DNA of 64,000 bases, taken from the NCBI RefSeq assembly GCF_016772475.1, contig NZ_CP068595.1:558001-622000 (forward strand), in the 5' to 3' direction. The DNA is from Paenibacillus sonchi. Lineage in GTDB: Bacteria; Bacillota; Bacilli; Paenibacillales; Paenibacillaceae. The number at the start of each line of letters is the position of its first letter. The first letter of the stretch is position 1. A program made the translations under genes and the position numbers. Shown in pieces: positions 45,331 through 52,880 of the stretch. Under the pieces are notes generated by a model. It saw nothing but the letters and a program-made list of their open reading frames with translations, made no database searches and was not told the DNA's origin.

Positions 45331-46083
45331 TTAACGCCGCCATTTCATAAATTTGTAATCCATAACATCCACCAACAGGAACAGTACAAAACCGACCAGG
45401 CTGAACAGCATAATGCCCGCATACATTTCCGGATAGTCCAGCCGCAGCCAGGCATCCATGATGAAAAAGCCCATCCCGTGCTCCGTCCCGTAAATTTCAG
45501 TGAAAAATAAAACGGATATCGCGGTTCCGAGCGAGATCCGGATCGTGCTGAGAATGACTGACAATGCCCCGGGCAGGGTCACATTCCAGAATTTCTGTCC
45601 TGTGCTTGCGCCGATACTGGTCAGGACATCATAGGTGCTCTCGGGGATCGCCTTGACCCCGTCGCGCACGGAAATGATGACCTGGAACAGCAGAATCAGC
45701 ATAATCATCAGCACTTTGGAGGTTTCCCCCAGACCGAAGAAGAGCATAACCACCGGCAGCAGCGCAATCTTCGGAATCGGATAGGTGAGGTAAACTACCG
45801 GGTCCAACAGCCGGTTCCACAGCGGGGAACGGCCCATCAAGAGACCAATCAGCAGACCGATCAGCAAGGCCAGCAGCACGCCTTCGAAGATCCGCAGCAG
45901 GCTGTATCCGACATTCAGGGCCACTTCCTTGGCTCCCAGATGGAACATCGCCTCATAGACTGCTCCGGGGCTGGGCAGAATCGGATGATGCATCAGCAGA
46001 TAGGCAATGTACCAGACCAGGTTCATGCCCAAAAAGACAAACAACAGCCGCAGCAGGTGTGGAAAACGCCGTTTTTTCACCAT
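45331..46083 (-). CDS. ABC transporter permease, NitT/TauT (SsuC/TauC) type
   Basis: About 250 residues with six membrane helices and the EAA-loop region KAIPESTYDVLTSIGASTGQKFWNVTLPGALSVI. The first cytoplasmic residues are basic (KKRRFPH). Permeases of this group move nitrate, sulfonates, taurine or thiamine precursors. The gene overlaps the ATPase gene by seven bases. The substrate cannot be read from the permease. Confidence 0.9.
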   Translation of the reverse strand: MVKKRRFPHLLRLLFVFLGMNLVWYIAYLLMHHPILPSPGAVYEAMFHLGAKEVALNVGYSLLRIFEGVLLALLIGLLIGLLMGRSPLWNRLLDPVVYLTYPIPKIALLPVVMLFFGLGETSKVLMIMLILLFQVIISVRDGVKAIPESTYDVLTSIGASTGQKFWNVTLPGALSVILSTIRISLGTAISVLFFTEIYGTEHGMGFFIMDAWLRLDYPEMYAGIMLFSLVGFVLFLLVDVMDYKFMKWRR

Positions 46084-46853
46084 TTCGCAAGCATTACCTT
46101 TCTGATCCGTTTGCTCTGCTCAAAAAACTCATCACTGTCCCGCTTCTCCGCATGTTTCATGGCAAAGACAGATGCGTTGTCGAGGACCTCAGGGGTATCC
46201 TCTTTGGCTGATGGCATCACAACGATTTTTTGCCCCAGCAGAATCGCCTCTTCCACATCATGGGTGACAAACAGCGCAGCAGCCGGATGTGTCAGCCAAT
46301 TATCCAGGAAAATCTGCTGCAGCGCTTCGCGGGTAATGGCATCCAGCGCGGAGAACGGCTCATCCAGCAGCAGGATCGCCGGCTGAATGGCAAAAGCCCG
46401 GGCGATCGCCACCCGCTGCTGCTGCCCTCCGCTCAGGGAGAGCGGGTAGCGGCCGGCGAGCTCAGCAATCCCCATTGACTGCAGCCAATGGGTAATTTCC
46501 GCTTCCATGGCTTCCCTGCTCCCTCCATCCGGGCGGGTAATCTTCATAGCCACCCGGATGTTATCGCGGACCGTTTTCCAGGGCAGCAGTCCGTAATTCT
46601 GCGGAACCAGCCCGATCAGCGTTCCCTGGTCATGCACGGATTTTCCGTTGAACAGCAGTTCACCCTCATACTCCGGCAGAAGGCCTGCCACCGCGCGCAG
46701 CAGCGTGGATTTCCCGCTGCCGGAGGGCCCGATAATCGTGTATATGCCATGCTCGGGCAAGGTTAAATCGACCTGCCCGAGAGCCTTTTGTCCGCTTTTA
46801 TATTCCACTTGAAGCGCTTTGATGCTCAGTCCGCTATTTCTTAAACTGGACAT
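46077..46853 (-). CDS. ABC transporter ATP-binding protein, NitT/TauT type
   Basis: About 258 residues. Walker A IGPSGSGKSTLLRAVAGL, signature LSGGQQQRVAIARAFA, Walker B ILLLDEPFSALD and switch His in ALFVTHDVEEAILLG. It energises the permease that follows and overlaps both neighbours by 7 and 20 bases. Its start lies inside the end of the binding-protein gene, so all three genes are tightly coupled. Confidence 0.93.
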   Translation of the reverse strand: MSSLRNSGLSIKALQVEYKSGQKALGQVDLTLPEHGIYTIIGPSGSGKSTLLRAVAGLLPEYEGELLFNGKSVHDQGTLIGLVPQNYGLLPWKTVRDNIRVAMKITRPDGGSREAMEAEITHWLQSMGIAELAGRYPLSLSGGQQQRVAIARAFAIQPAILLLDEPFSALDAITREALQQIFLDNWLTHPAAALFVTHDVEEAILLGQKIVVMPSAKEDTPEVLDNASVFAMKHAEKRDSDEFFEQSKRIRKVMLAKW

Positions 46854-47847
46854 CGGAGATCACTTCTTCGGCCGGTATATTTTTGGTCAGCAGGCCTTTT
46901 TCCCGGGCCCAGGCAAATGCCGCTTCCACTTCCTTCACGTCCACCTGATTCGCCGGCAGATACTCCGGCACTGTGATCTGATCCTTCAGGGTATCCGGGT
47001 AACCGACCTCCTTGATAATCAGATCGATATATTCGGATTGGTCGTGTGATTTCATATAAGCTACCGCTTCATCATAGGCGGCATACATATCCTGAATAGC
47101 TTGGCCTTTGGCGTCAATTACGCTTTGCGGAAAGGCCAGCACAAACGGATTTATTCCGGCAGTCTTGGTAGAGCTGAGCACGCGCAGGCCTGACGCTTTG
47201 CCCATAGTGACATAAGGCTCCGGCAATACAGCAGCATCCGCTTTTTGGTTTTTCAGCAGTTCCAGACGGGTTGGAATTTGAGGCACCTCGGTCACCTTTA
47301 TATCCTCTTCCGTCAGGCCTGCCTGCTTCAGCATCATTGCCACCGTATATTGGGTTGAAGTGTTTTTGGACAGAATTACCGTCTTGCCCTTAAGGTCCTT
47401 CACCCCCTGGACTCCGTCATTTCCGGTCAACAGATCGAACTCGCCAGTGGTGGTACTGGTGATCTTGACATCCAGCCCCGCTTCATTATAGATCGAAATT
47501 GCGACCAAATCCGCGCTGATTCCATCCACTTTACCGGCCTGGAAGGCCACATCACGGTCTTTGGCGCTCTTGAACGTCTGAATCTCCAGATTCACGTTAT
47601 GCTTTTTGTCGAAGCCCTGCTCGTGGGCAATAATGAATGGAATCGCATCAATCGAAGGTAAAAGTCCCAGTGTCAGTGCCGCCGCTTCAGCGGGTGCATC
47701 ACTTGCAGCCGGTGCGTTTCCAGCGGCATTTCCTGTAGCAGGCGCGCCTGCATTATTCGTATTTGAGCCGCAGCCCACCGCCACCATACTCATCGCAGCG
47801 ACCAGCATGAACAGCATCATTAAGTGTTTCCAGTTTCTTCTCTCCAT
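46834..47847 (-). CDS. ABC substrate-binding lipoprotein, NitT/TauT (NMT1-like) type
   Basis: About 337 residues. A lipoprotein signal (HLMMLFMLVAAMSMVAVGC) leads to an Asn/Ala linker and a type 2 periplasmic fold (LTLGLLPSIDAIPFIIAHEQG, KGKTVILSKNTSTQYTVAMML, KADAAVLPEPYVTMGKASGL). It would bind a small substrate such as a sulfonate, nitrate or pyrimidine precursor. The chosen ATG (47847) has GGAGG 13 bases upstream, which is long. The frame stays open another 29 codons upstream, coding an Arg-rich stretch (RRTSRRKRSS). About 290 bases lie between this gene and the upstream terminator, with no other gene. Confidence 0.87.
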   Translation of the reverse strand: MERRNWKHLMMLFMLVAAMSMVAVGCGSNTNNAGAPATGNAAGNAPAASDAPAEAAALTLGLLPSIDAIPFIIAHEQGFDKKHNVNLEIQTFKSAKDRDVAFQAGKVDGISADLVAISIYNEAGLDVKITSTTTGEFDLLTGNDGVQGVKDLKGKTVILSKNTSTQYTVAMMLKQAGLTEEDIKVTEVPQIPTRLELLKNQKADAAVLPEPYVTMGKASGLRVLSSTKTAGINPFVLAFPQSVIDAKGQAIQDMYAAYDEAVAYMKSHDQSEYIDLIIKEVGYPDTLKDQITVPEYLPANQVDVKEVEAAFAWAREKGLLTKNIPAEEVISDVQFKK

Positions 47848-48141
47848 GGTTCTCGAGTAGCCTCCATCTTCTTGTTGATTGGGTTCTGAGCTTCTTTTCC
47901 TCCTGGAGGTCCGCCTGGCAATATACATCCGCATATGCGAATTTATTCACATAAGGACATGCAAGAAGAGACGCGCCCTCAGACCAAGAGGCACCCGGTT
48001 CCGGCCTTCCTGACAAATCTGTTTTTGCGAGACTTATGTACTTTGCCTGTCCCCCGAAAAGCTCAAGTAATGCAATTCTACACCCATTGCCCTATTTTGT
48101 ATATTTATAAATTGAAATAATTTCCCGGATTTCTCCATGAC

Positions 48142-48180
48142 AAAAAGCTATCCCCTGCCTTTCCAGGCCGGGGATAGCTG
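48142..48180 (-). terminator. intrinsic terminator of the nitroreductase operon
   Basis: On the minus strand AGCTATCCCCGGCC pairs with GGCAGGGGATAGCT and is followed by five Ts, 25 bases after the stop at 48205. Confidence 0.85.
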
Positions 48181-48204
48181 CAGATTCTCACTGTGTTCCA
48201 GCAT

Positions 48205-48690
48205 TTAGAGCAGATCGAACTTCACCTCAGCCCTTTGTGGAGAAGGCGTTGCTCCGGGATCTCCATCCCAAAAACCTATTTCAAGAACAGCAGCAATGCG
48301 TTCCTTGTCCTGCACGCCAAAAGCATTCATCTGCTTCCGGTCATATATCCAGTCATTCATCGTCCGCCTTACCCCCAGCTTGCGCTCACAGGCAAGCAAT
48401 TCGAAGTTCTGCATCAGGCAGCAGACCGCAGCGAAATCCTCATCCCGCTTGTATGAGTCACTCTCTTCCTTCATGACCACAATAAGGTATGCCGGAGCAG
48501 GTTCCTGCAAGCCGGACAGCCTGCCGCTGCTGTCATTGTCAGCATAGATGAATCTCCAAGGCTCTCTTAGCCCGTCATTCGGCGCCCATACCGCATCATT
48601 CAGCAGCTCCAGCACCAGCTGCCGGGGTACTGACTGTCCGGAAAAGGAGCCGGAGCCGCGCAGCTCCGGGCGGAAATTGAATAAAGTCAT
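48205..48690 (-). CDS. short nitroreductase-family protein
   Basis: About 161 residues, shorter than the usual 190-220. The nitroreductase start is seen as VPRQLVLELLNDAVWAPNDGLREPWRFIYAD, and the C-terminal half as FAAVCCLMQNFELLACERKLGVR and ERIAAVLEIGFWD. The middle ~30 residues that normally cover FMN and complete the dimer are missing, so cofactor binding is uncertain. It follows a full-length nitroreductase gene by ten bases and shares its layout, which suggests duplication followed by an internal deletion. Confidence 0.8.
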   Translation of the reverse strand: MTLFNFRPELRGSGSFSGQSVPRQLVLELLNDAVWAPNDGLREPWRFIYADNDSSGRLSGLQEPAPAYLIVVMKEESDSYKRDEDFAAVCCLMQNFELLACERKLGVRRTMNDWIYDRKQMNAFGVQDKERIAAVLEIGFWDGDPGATPSPQRAEVKFDLL

Positions 48691-48700
48691 ATGATCCCTC

Positions 48701-49282
48701 CTATTTCAAGCTCTGGCTGCCTGCATAGACCGTCCATTTCTTCTCGGCCGGTGTCCTTGAGCGGCCCCTGGGGGCCTTATTGTAGTACCCCAGATGAAGA
48801 ACGCCTACAAACCGCTCATTCTCACGGATGCCGAGACGTTCGTAAAAACCCTCGCTCTGCATCATCGGCTCCGTATCCCATAACATGCCTAGCTGGCGCT
48901 CCCAGCCCAGCAGCTGGAAATTCTGCAGGATGCTGCAGACCGCCGCATAATTCCGGTCGCTTGCCTGCCGGTCAGGGCCAGTGCCTGCAATAACGACTAC
49001 ATGGCCGGGAATATCGGCAAATCTTTTTTTGAACAGCTCGATCATCTTGCCCGGCATCCATTTGCCCAGCCTGCTCCCGGCCATATGCTCCATCATGTAA
49101 TCAGCCAGCCGTTTGCGCGACTCGGGGGTACCGGCATAAATACAGCGCCAGACGGCATCTTCGGCATTAGGATACAAGCCTGCTGCCTGCTGCAGCAGTT
49201 CGGCCACCAGCTCCCGGGCGACAGGCGTCTGATTAAAGCTGCGGATCGTCCGCCGTCCTCTGATCAATTCAGCCAGACTCAT
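48701..49282 (-). CDS. nitroreductase family protein
   Basis: About 193 residues. The FMN-binding start is MSLAELIRGRRTIRSFNQTPV (Arg-rich phosphate contact), then ELLQQAAGLYPNAEDAVWRCIYAG, NYAAVCSILQNFQLLGWERQLG and RFVGVLHLGYY. These enzymes reduce nitro compounds, quinones or, in some cases, ferric chelates with NAD(P)H. The chosen ATG (49282) lies 19 bases after the MarR stop behind GGGAG. A Fur box at the operon promoter suggests it is used under iron limitation. Confidence 0.87.
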   Translation of the reverse strand: MSLAELIRGRRTIRSFNQTPVARELVAELLQQAAGLYPNAEDAVWRCIYAGTPESRKRLADYMMEHMAGSRLGKWMPGKMIELFKKRFADIPGHVVVIAGTGPDRQASDRNYAAVCSILQNFQLLGWERQLGMLWDTEPMMQSEGFYERLGIRENERFVGVLHLGYYNKAPRGRSRTPAEKKWTVYAGSQSLK

Positions 49283-49301
49283 GATTCCCACGCTCCCAGG
49301 T

Positions 49302-49808
49302 TCATCTTTTTGCGGTTCCCCCGGATATTCGCAATTCCAACTCCGCGCTGTAATCCTTAAGGAAACTGCCAATAATCTTCAATTCTCCAGCTGAGTATTT
49401 GCCCAAAAAACAGTTAAGCCGCTCTGCTTCATTCGCATGAATCCGTTCATGGAGATCAAATATCTTCTTCCCCTGCGGGGTCAGCCGGAAATAGCTTTCC
49501 TTTTTGTTGTCATTCAATTGCATTCGCTCCACGAGTCCATCCCCGAGCAGTTTGCCGCCGATCTTGGTGATGCTGGCTTTGGACAGCTCCATCTTCCCGG
49601 CAATAGCTGTGCTGTTGATGGGCTCATGACGCCCGATACAATCGATCACATGCACAGCAGTAATATTGTGCGGAAAGTTCTCGATCCGCTCCCTTTCGGC
49701 AATGCTGAGAAAATGATCAATTTCTGTATCCGAAAAAGATTCATAGACGTGCAGAAATCGAATGAACTGTTCATACACCTGCTGTTTGACCGCATCTGCA
49801 GATTCCAT
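49302..49808 (-). CDS. MarR-family transcriptional regulator
   Basis: About 168 residues. The winged-helix domain (residues ~40-115) contains PINSTAIAGKMELSKASITKIGGKLLGDGLVERMQLNDNKKESYFRLT, with the recognition helix SKASITKIGGKL and the wing DNKKESY. The flanking helices for dimerisation are present. It is the first gene of an operon with two nitroreductases and may sense a redox-active or phenolic compound. No palindromic operator other than the Fur box was spotted. Confidence 0.88.
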   Translation of the reverse strand: MESADAVKQQVYEQFIRFLHVYESFSDTEIDHFLSIAERERIENFPHNITAVHVIDCIGRHEPINSTAIAGKMELSKASITKIGGKLLGDGLVERMQLNDNKKESYFRLTPQGKKIFDLHERIHANEAERLNCFLGKYSAGELKIIGSFLKDYSAELELRISGGTAKR

Positions 49809-49865
49809 AGGTTATGGCGCTCCATTCACTAAGTAGTTTTTTGTTAACCAGTAAACTATATTGGC

Positions 49866-49894
49866 ATCTTATCATTATTGATAATGATTATCAA
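49866..49894 (-). promoter_or_regulatory. promoter of the MarR-nitroreductase operon
   Basis: On the minus strand TTGATA (49894-49889) and TAAGAT (49871-49866) are 17 bases apart, ~60 bases before the ATG at 49808. A Fur box covers the -35. Confidence 0.8.
49879..49893. promoter_or_regulatory. Fur box, perfect 7-1-7 palindrome
   Basis: TGATAATGATTATCA is a perfect 7-1-7 inverted repeat matching the Bacillus Fur consensus. It covers the -35 box of the MarR-operon promoter and lies ~85 bases upstream of the divergent PadR promoter, so it should repress the former. Confidence 0.85.
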
Positions 49895-49975
49895 CTATAA
49901 AGTTTCTTTTCGAAGAAGGGTTCTGATTCCTGCTGCCCGGCTGTGCAACCCAACAAAGTATTGTATTTAAAATAT

Positions 49976-50008
49976 TACCTTGACAGTCAAGGTACTGTGT
50001 CGTATTAT
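49976..50008 (+). promoter_or_regulatory. PadR-operon promoter with overlapping operator
   Basis: A perfect 9-1-9 inverted repeat TACCTTGACAGTCAAGGTA (49976-49994) contains the -35 TTGACA (49980-49985). The -10 TATTAT follows at 50003-50008 after 17 bases. It is a likely autoregulatory operator for the PadR protein encoded 20 bases downstream. Confidence 0.85.
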
Positions 50009-50028
50009 ACAGATGCGGAGGTGATGAT

Positions 50029-50358
50029 ATGAGCGAGAATAAAATTACATCCGACCTGCTGCGCGGACATACCGATACGATGATTTTACGGCTCTTATCC
50101 GAAGCTGACCGCTACGGGTACGAGATCGTCAAGCTGATTGCCGAGCGTTCGGACGGTGAGTATGAATTAAAGGAAGCCACGATGTACTCCAGCGTCCGGC
50201 GGCTTGAGGCGGACGGTGATATCGAATGGTATTGGGGCGATGAATCTCAGGGTGGACGGCGTAAATATTTTAGGATTACCGAAAAGGGTAAGGCGGCTTA
50301 TGCCCGCAACAAAAGCAACTGGGAATACGCAAAGCGCGTGCTCGAAAACTTATTATAG
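50029..50358 (+). CDS. PadR-family transcriptional repressor
   Basis: About 109 residues. The PadR winged helix shows LLRGHTDTMILRLLSEADRYGYEIVKLI, ATMYSSVRRLEADGDIEWYWG and the wing GGRRKYFRITEKG. A short C-terminal helix (NKSNWEYAKRVLENLL) for dimerisation follows. Small PadR proteins repress neighbouring transporter operons and release on binding a drug-like ligand. The ATG is behind GGAGGTGAT. It heads a four-gene operon. Confidence 0.93.
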   Translation: MSENKITSDLLRGHTDTMILRLLSEADRYGYEIVKLIAERSDGEYELKEATMYSSVRRLEADGDIEWYWGDESQGGRRKYFRITEKGKAAYARNKSNWEYAKRVLENLL

Positions 50359-50372
50359 GGAGAGTTGATATT

Positions 50373-51236
50373 ATGTACGAGAAATTGACCAGCTATTTGA
50401 ATGGCGTTTTTGCACCCTACGATGGGGTGAAAAGCGCCACCGAACTAAAGGCCGATCTGCTCTCCGATTTGCAGGAGCGCTTTCGTGAACTCAAAGCCGA
50501 GGGCAAGGACGATGAAACAGCGTTTGAGATGACCATCAGCAGCATCGGAGATATTGAGCAGACGGTACAGGAGGTCGCCAATCTCTCCCGTTCCCTGGAA
50601 CGGCAGGTGGTGACAAACTTCAGCTCGGGTAACCTGTCAAAGAGCGACTTCGCAGGTGTTACCGCCCACAAGGGAAAATTTGAAGGGAGCGCGTTGCTTG
50701 GCTCCGACTTTTCCGGTGCGGACCTGACGGGCAGCTCGTTCAAGGCCAGCGATGTGCGTGAAGCCCATTTTGACGGCGCAAATCTGACAGACTGCAACTT
50801 CTTTGCTCTTGATCTGGCGGGTGCAAGCTTCCGTCAATCCATCCTTGTGCGTACCAATTTCAGCAAGTCGTGGCTCGCCGGGGCCAAATTCATCGATGTA
50901 AAGCTGACCGACGTCAACCTAACCATGTGCGACCTGAGCAAAACAATCTTTGAGCACTGTATTTTCGACGGCGTGGACTTTAAGTCTTCCAACCTGTCGG
51001 GTCTGTGTCTGGACGGGCTGACCTTTCTCGGCGTCAAGTTTGACAAGGCAGCGCTGAACGAGGTTTCGTTTAAAGGTGCAACGCTGAAAAATGTGTCTTT
51101 CCCAACGTCTAACCTGTCCAAGAAGTATTACCGCGCCATCAAGACCGTCTGCTTCGACGGCGCGATGATGGATAAACTGACCTATGCCGCACTCAAGGGC
51201 ATGGAAGCAGACTTGTCAAAAGTTACAGTTATTTAA
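50373..51236 (+). CDS. HAAS-domain protein fused to pentapeptide repeats
   Basis: About 287 residues. The N-terminal ~70 residues (LTSYLNGVFAPYDGVKSATE to AFEMTISSIGDIEQTVQEV) resemble the HAAS/DUF1700 domain that usually partners PadR regulators. From ~95 to 270 there is a pentapeptide-repeat solenoid with A(D/N)LXX units: FSGADLTGSSF, FDGANLTDCNF, LAGASFRQSI, FDGVDFKSSNLSG. Such solenoids can mimic DNA or act as scaffolds. It starts 14 bases after padR and precedes an ABC exporter. The function is unknown; a sensor or protection role is inferred. Confidence 0.85.
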   Translation: MYEKLTSYLNGVFAPYDGVKSATELKADLLSDLQERFRELKAEGKDDETAFEMTISSIGDIEQTVQEVANLSRSLERQVVTNFSSGNLSKSDFAGVTAHKGKFEGSALLGSDFSGADLTGSSFKASDVREAHFDGANLTDCNFFALDLAGASFRQSILVRTNFSKSWLAGAKFIDVKLTDVNLTMCDLSKTIFEHCIFDGVDFKSSNLSGLCLDGLTFLGVKFDKAALNEVSFKGATLKNVSFPTSNLSKKYYRAIKTVCFDGAMMDKLTYAALKGMEADLSKVTVI

Positions 51237-51251
51237 GGGAGGGGAAAGAAG

Positions 51252-52013
51252 ATGCAAACCAAATCAATTCAAGTAAAAGGACTGCAAAAGTCCTACAAGC
51301 AGCTTCATGTCCTGAAGGGTGTAGACTTCGAGGTGGAAAAGGGCAGTATTTTCGCCCTGCTCGGCTCCAACGGCGCGGGCAAGACGACGGTTGTCAAAAT
51401 CCTCTCTACGCTGCTCAAACCGGACAGCGGAACCGTCAGCGTAAACGGATTCGACGTTGCAGCGAGGCCTGGCGATGTGCGGCAGTCGATCAGTCTGACC
51501 GGGCAGTTTGCCGCCGTGGATGAGGTTTTGACCGGGCGGGAAAACCTGATCATGATTGCCAAGCTGCGGCATCTTAATCATCCGCTTCAAGTTGCGGACG
51601 ATTTGCTGAAACGCTTCGGCTTAACGGACGCTGCCGACCGTAAGGCATCTGCTTATTCGGGCGGTATGCGCCGCAGGCTTGATATCGCCATGAGCCTTGT
51701 AGGAAAACCGCAGCTTATTTTCCTCGATGAGCCAACCACCGGGCTTGACCCCGAGGCGCGCATTGAGGCTTGGAAGATTGTAAAGGAGCTTGCGGACGGC
51801 GGCACTACGGTATTCCTGACCACGCAGTATTTAGAGGAAGCCGAGCAGCTTGCCGACCGGATTGCCATTCTGCACGAGGGCAGGATTATCGCCAGCGGCA
51901 CGCTCGCAGAACTGAAAAAGCTGTTTCCATCCGCAAAGGTGGAGTATGTTGAAAAACAACCGACACTGGAAGAAATTTTCCTCGCAATCATCGGCAAAAA
52001 GGAGGCCGTTTAA
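51252..52013 (+). CDS. ABC exporter ATP-binding protein, DrrA type
   Basis: About 253 residues. Walker A LGSNGAGKTTVVKIL, signature YSGGMRRRLDIAMSL, Walker B LIFLDEPTTGLD and switch LTTQYLEEAEQLADR, the typical DrrA-like pattern. The C-terminal ~40 residues (FPSAKVEYVEKQPTLEEIFLAI) are the DrrA extension. It pairs with the membrane protein encoded directly after it, whose ATG follows its stop without a gap. Confidence 0.93.
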   Translation: MQTKSIQVKGLQKSYKQLHVLKGVDFEVEKGSIFALLGSNGAGKTTVVKILSTLLKPDSGTVSVNGFDVAARPGDVRQSISLTGQFAAVDEVLTGRENLIMIAKLRHLNHPLQVADDLLKRFGLTDAADRKASAYSGGMRRRLDIAMSLVGKPQLIFLDEPTTGLDPEARIEAWKIVKELADGGTTVFLTTQYLEEAEQLADRIAILHEGRIIASGTLAELKKLFPSAKVEYVEKQPTLEEIFLAIIGKKEAV

Positions 52014-52781
52014 ATGGAAACAACAAAAAACCATTTTTTCAGCGACATGAGTGTGATGCTTGGACGTTCCATGCGCCATATTTTGCGAAGCATGGACACC
52101 ATCGTCACGGTCTGCATCACACCGATTGCGTTGATGCTGCTGTTCGTCTATGTGCTCGGCGGAGCCATCCAAACCGATACGGATAACTATGTGAACTACC
52201 TGTTGCCCGGTATCCTGCTGATTGCGATTGCAAGCGGTATATCCTATACGGCTTACCGCCTGTTTTTGGATAAGCAACGGGGCATCATTGAACGGTTCCA
52301 CTCCATGCCGATTGCGCGTTCCACCGTGCTGTGGGGGCATGTGCTGACCTCGGTGGTATCCAACGTCATTTCTGTTGTCGTCATTATTCTCGTAGCGCTC
52401 ATTATGGGCTTTCGCTCGTCGGCGGGGATACTGTCCTGGCTTGCCGTGGCCGGTATACTCGTGCTGTTTACGCTGGCTTTGACCTGGGTCGCGGCGATTG
52501 CCGGACTATCCGCAAAATCGGTGGAAGGTGCAAGCGCGTTTTCCTATCCGCTTATCTTCCTGCCGTTTATCAGCTCGGCATTTGTGCCGACCGAGTCGAT
52601 GCCGTCTGCCGTCCGTATTTTTGCCGAAAACCAGCCGGTGACCTCAATCGTAGAAGCCATTCGTGCGCTGCTGTCAGGTCAGCCGGTGGGCAATGATATA
52701 TGGGTCGCTCTCGCCTGGTGCGTCGGGATTTCACTCGTAGCCTATTGCTTTGCTATGAGAGTGTATAAAAAGCGGGTGTGA
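52014..52781 (+). CDS. ABC-2 type membrane protein, DrrB type
   Basis: About 255 residues, six predicted helices. It starts with a short amphipathic segment (MSVMLGRSMRHILRSMDTIV) and shows the ABC-2 signature DKQRGIIERFHSMPIARSTVLWG. LIFLPFISSAFVPTESMPSAVR is the conserved later segment, and the end ENQPVTSIVEAIRALLSGQPVGND is the family hallmark. With the DrrA-type ATPase it should form a drug or lipid exporter. The gene cluster may be acquired as a unit, since it is self-contained with its own PadR regulator. Confidence 0.92.
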   Translation: METTKNHFFSDMSVMLGRSMRHILRSMDTIVTVCITPIALMLLFVYVLGGAIQTDTDNYVNYLLPGILLIAIASGISYTAYRLFLDKQRGIIERFHSMPIARSTVLWGHVLTSVVSNVISVVVIILVALIMGFRSSAGILSWLAVAGILVLFTLALTWVAAIAGLSAKSVEGASAFSYPLIFLPFISSAFVPTESMPSAVRIFAENQPVTSIVEAIRALLSGQPVGNDIWVALAWCVGISLVAYCFAMRVYKKRV

Positions 52782-52880
52782 TTAACAGACAGGTACACCA
52801 TAGGTTGGATGGATGCGTCGCAGTGCCGCCGCGTGATGCATCCCGTCTTGCCCTTCCTTCTCGAAGCAAAGGCTAACCGG

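Noticed and set aside
47935..48060. SAM or TPP riboswitch upstream of the NitT/TauT-type binding protein
   Set aside because: Neither the S-box core nor the TPP core could be found on the minus strand.
52782..52880. GGATGCGTC/GATGCATCC inverted repeat between drrB and gerC as a terminator
   Set aside because: The stem is imperfect and no T run follows on either strand.
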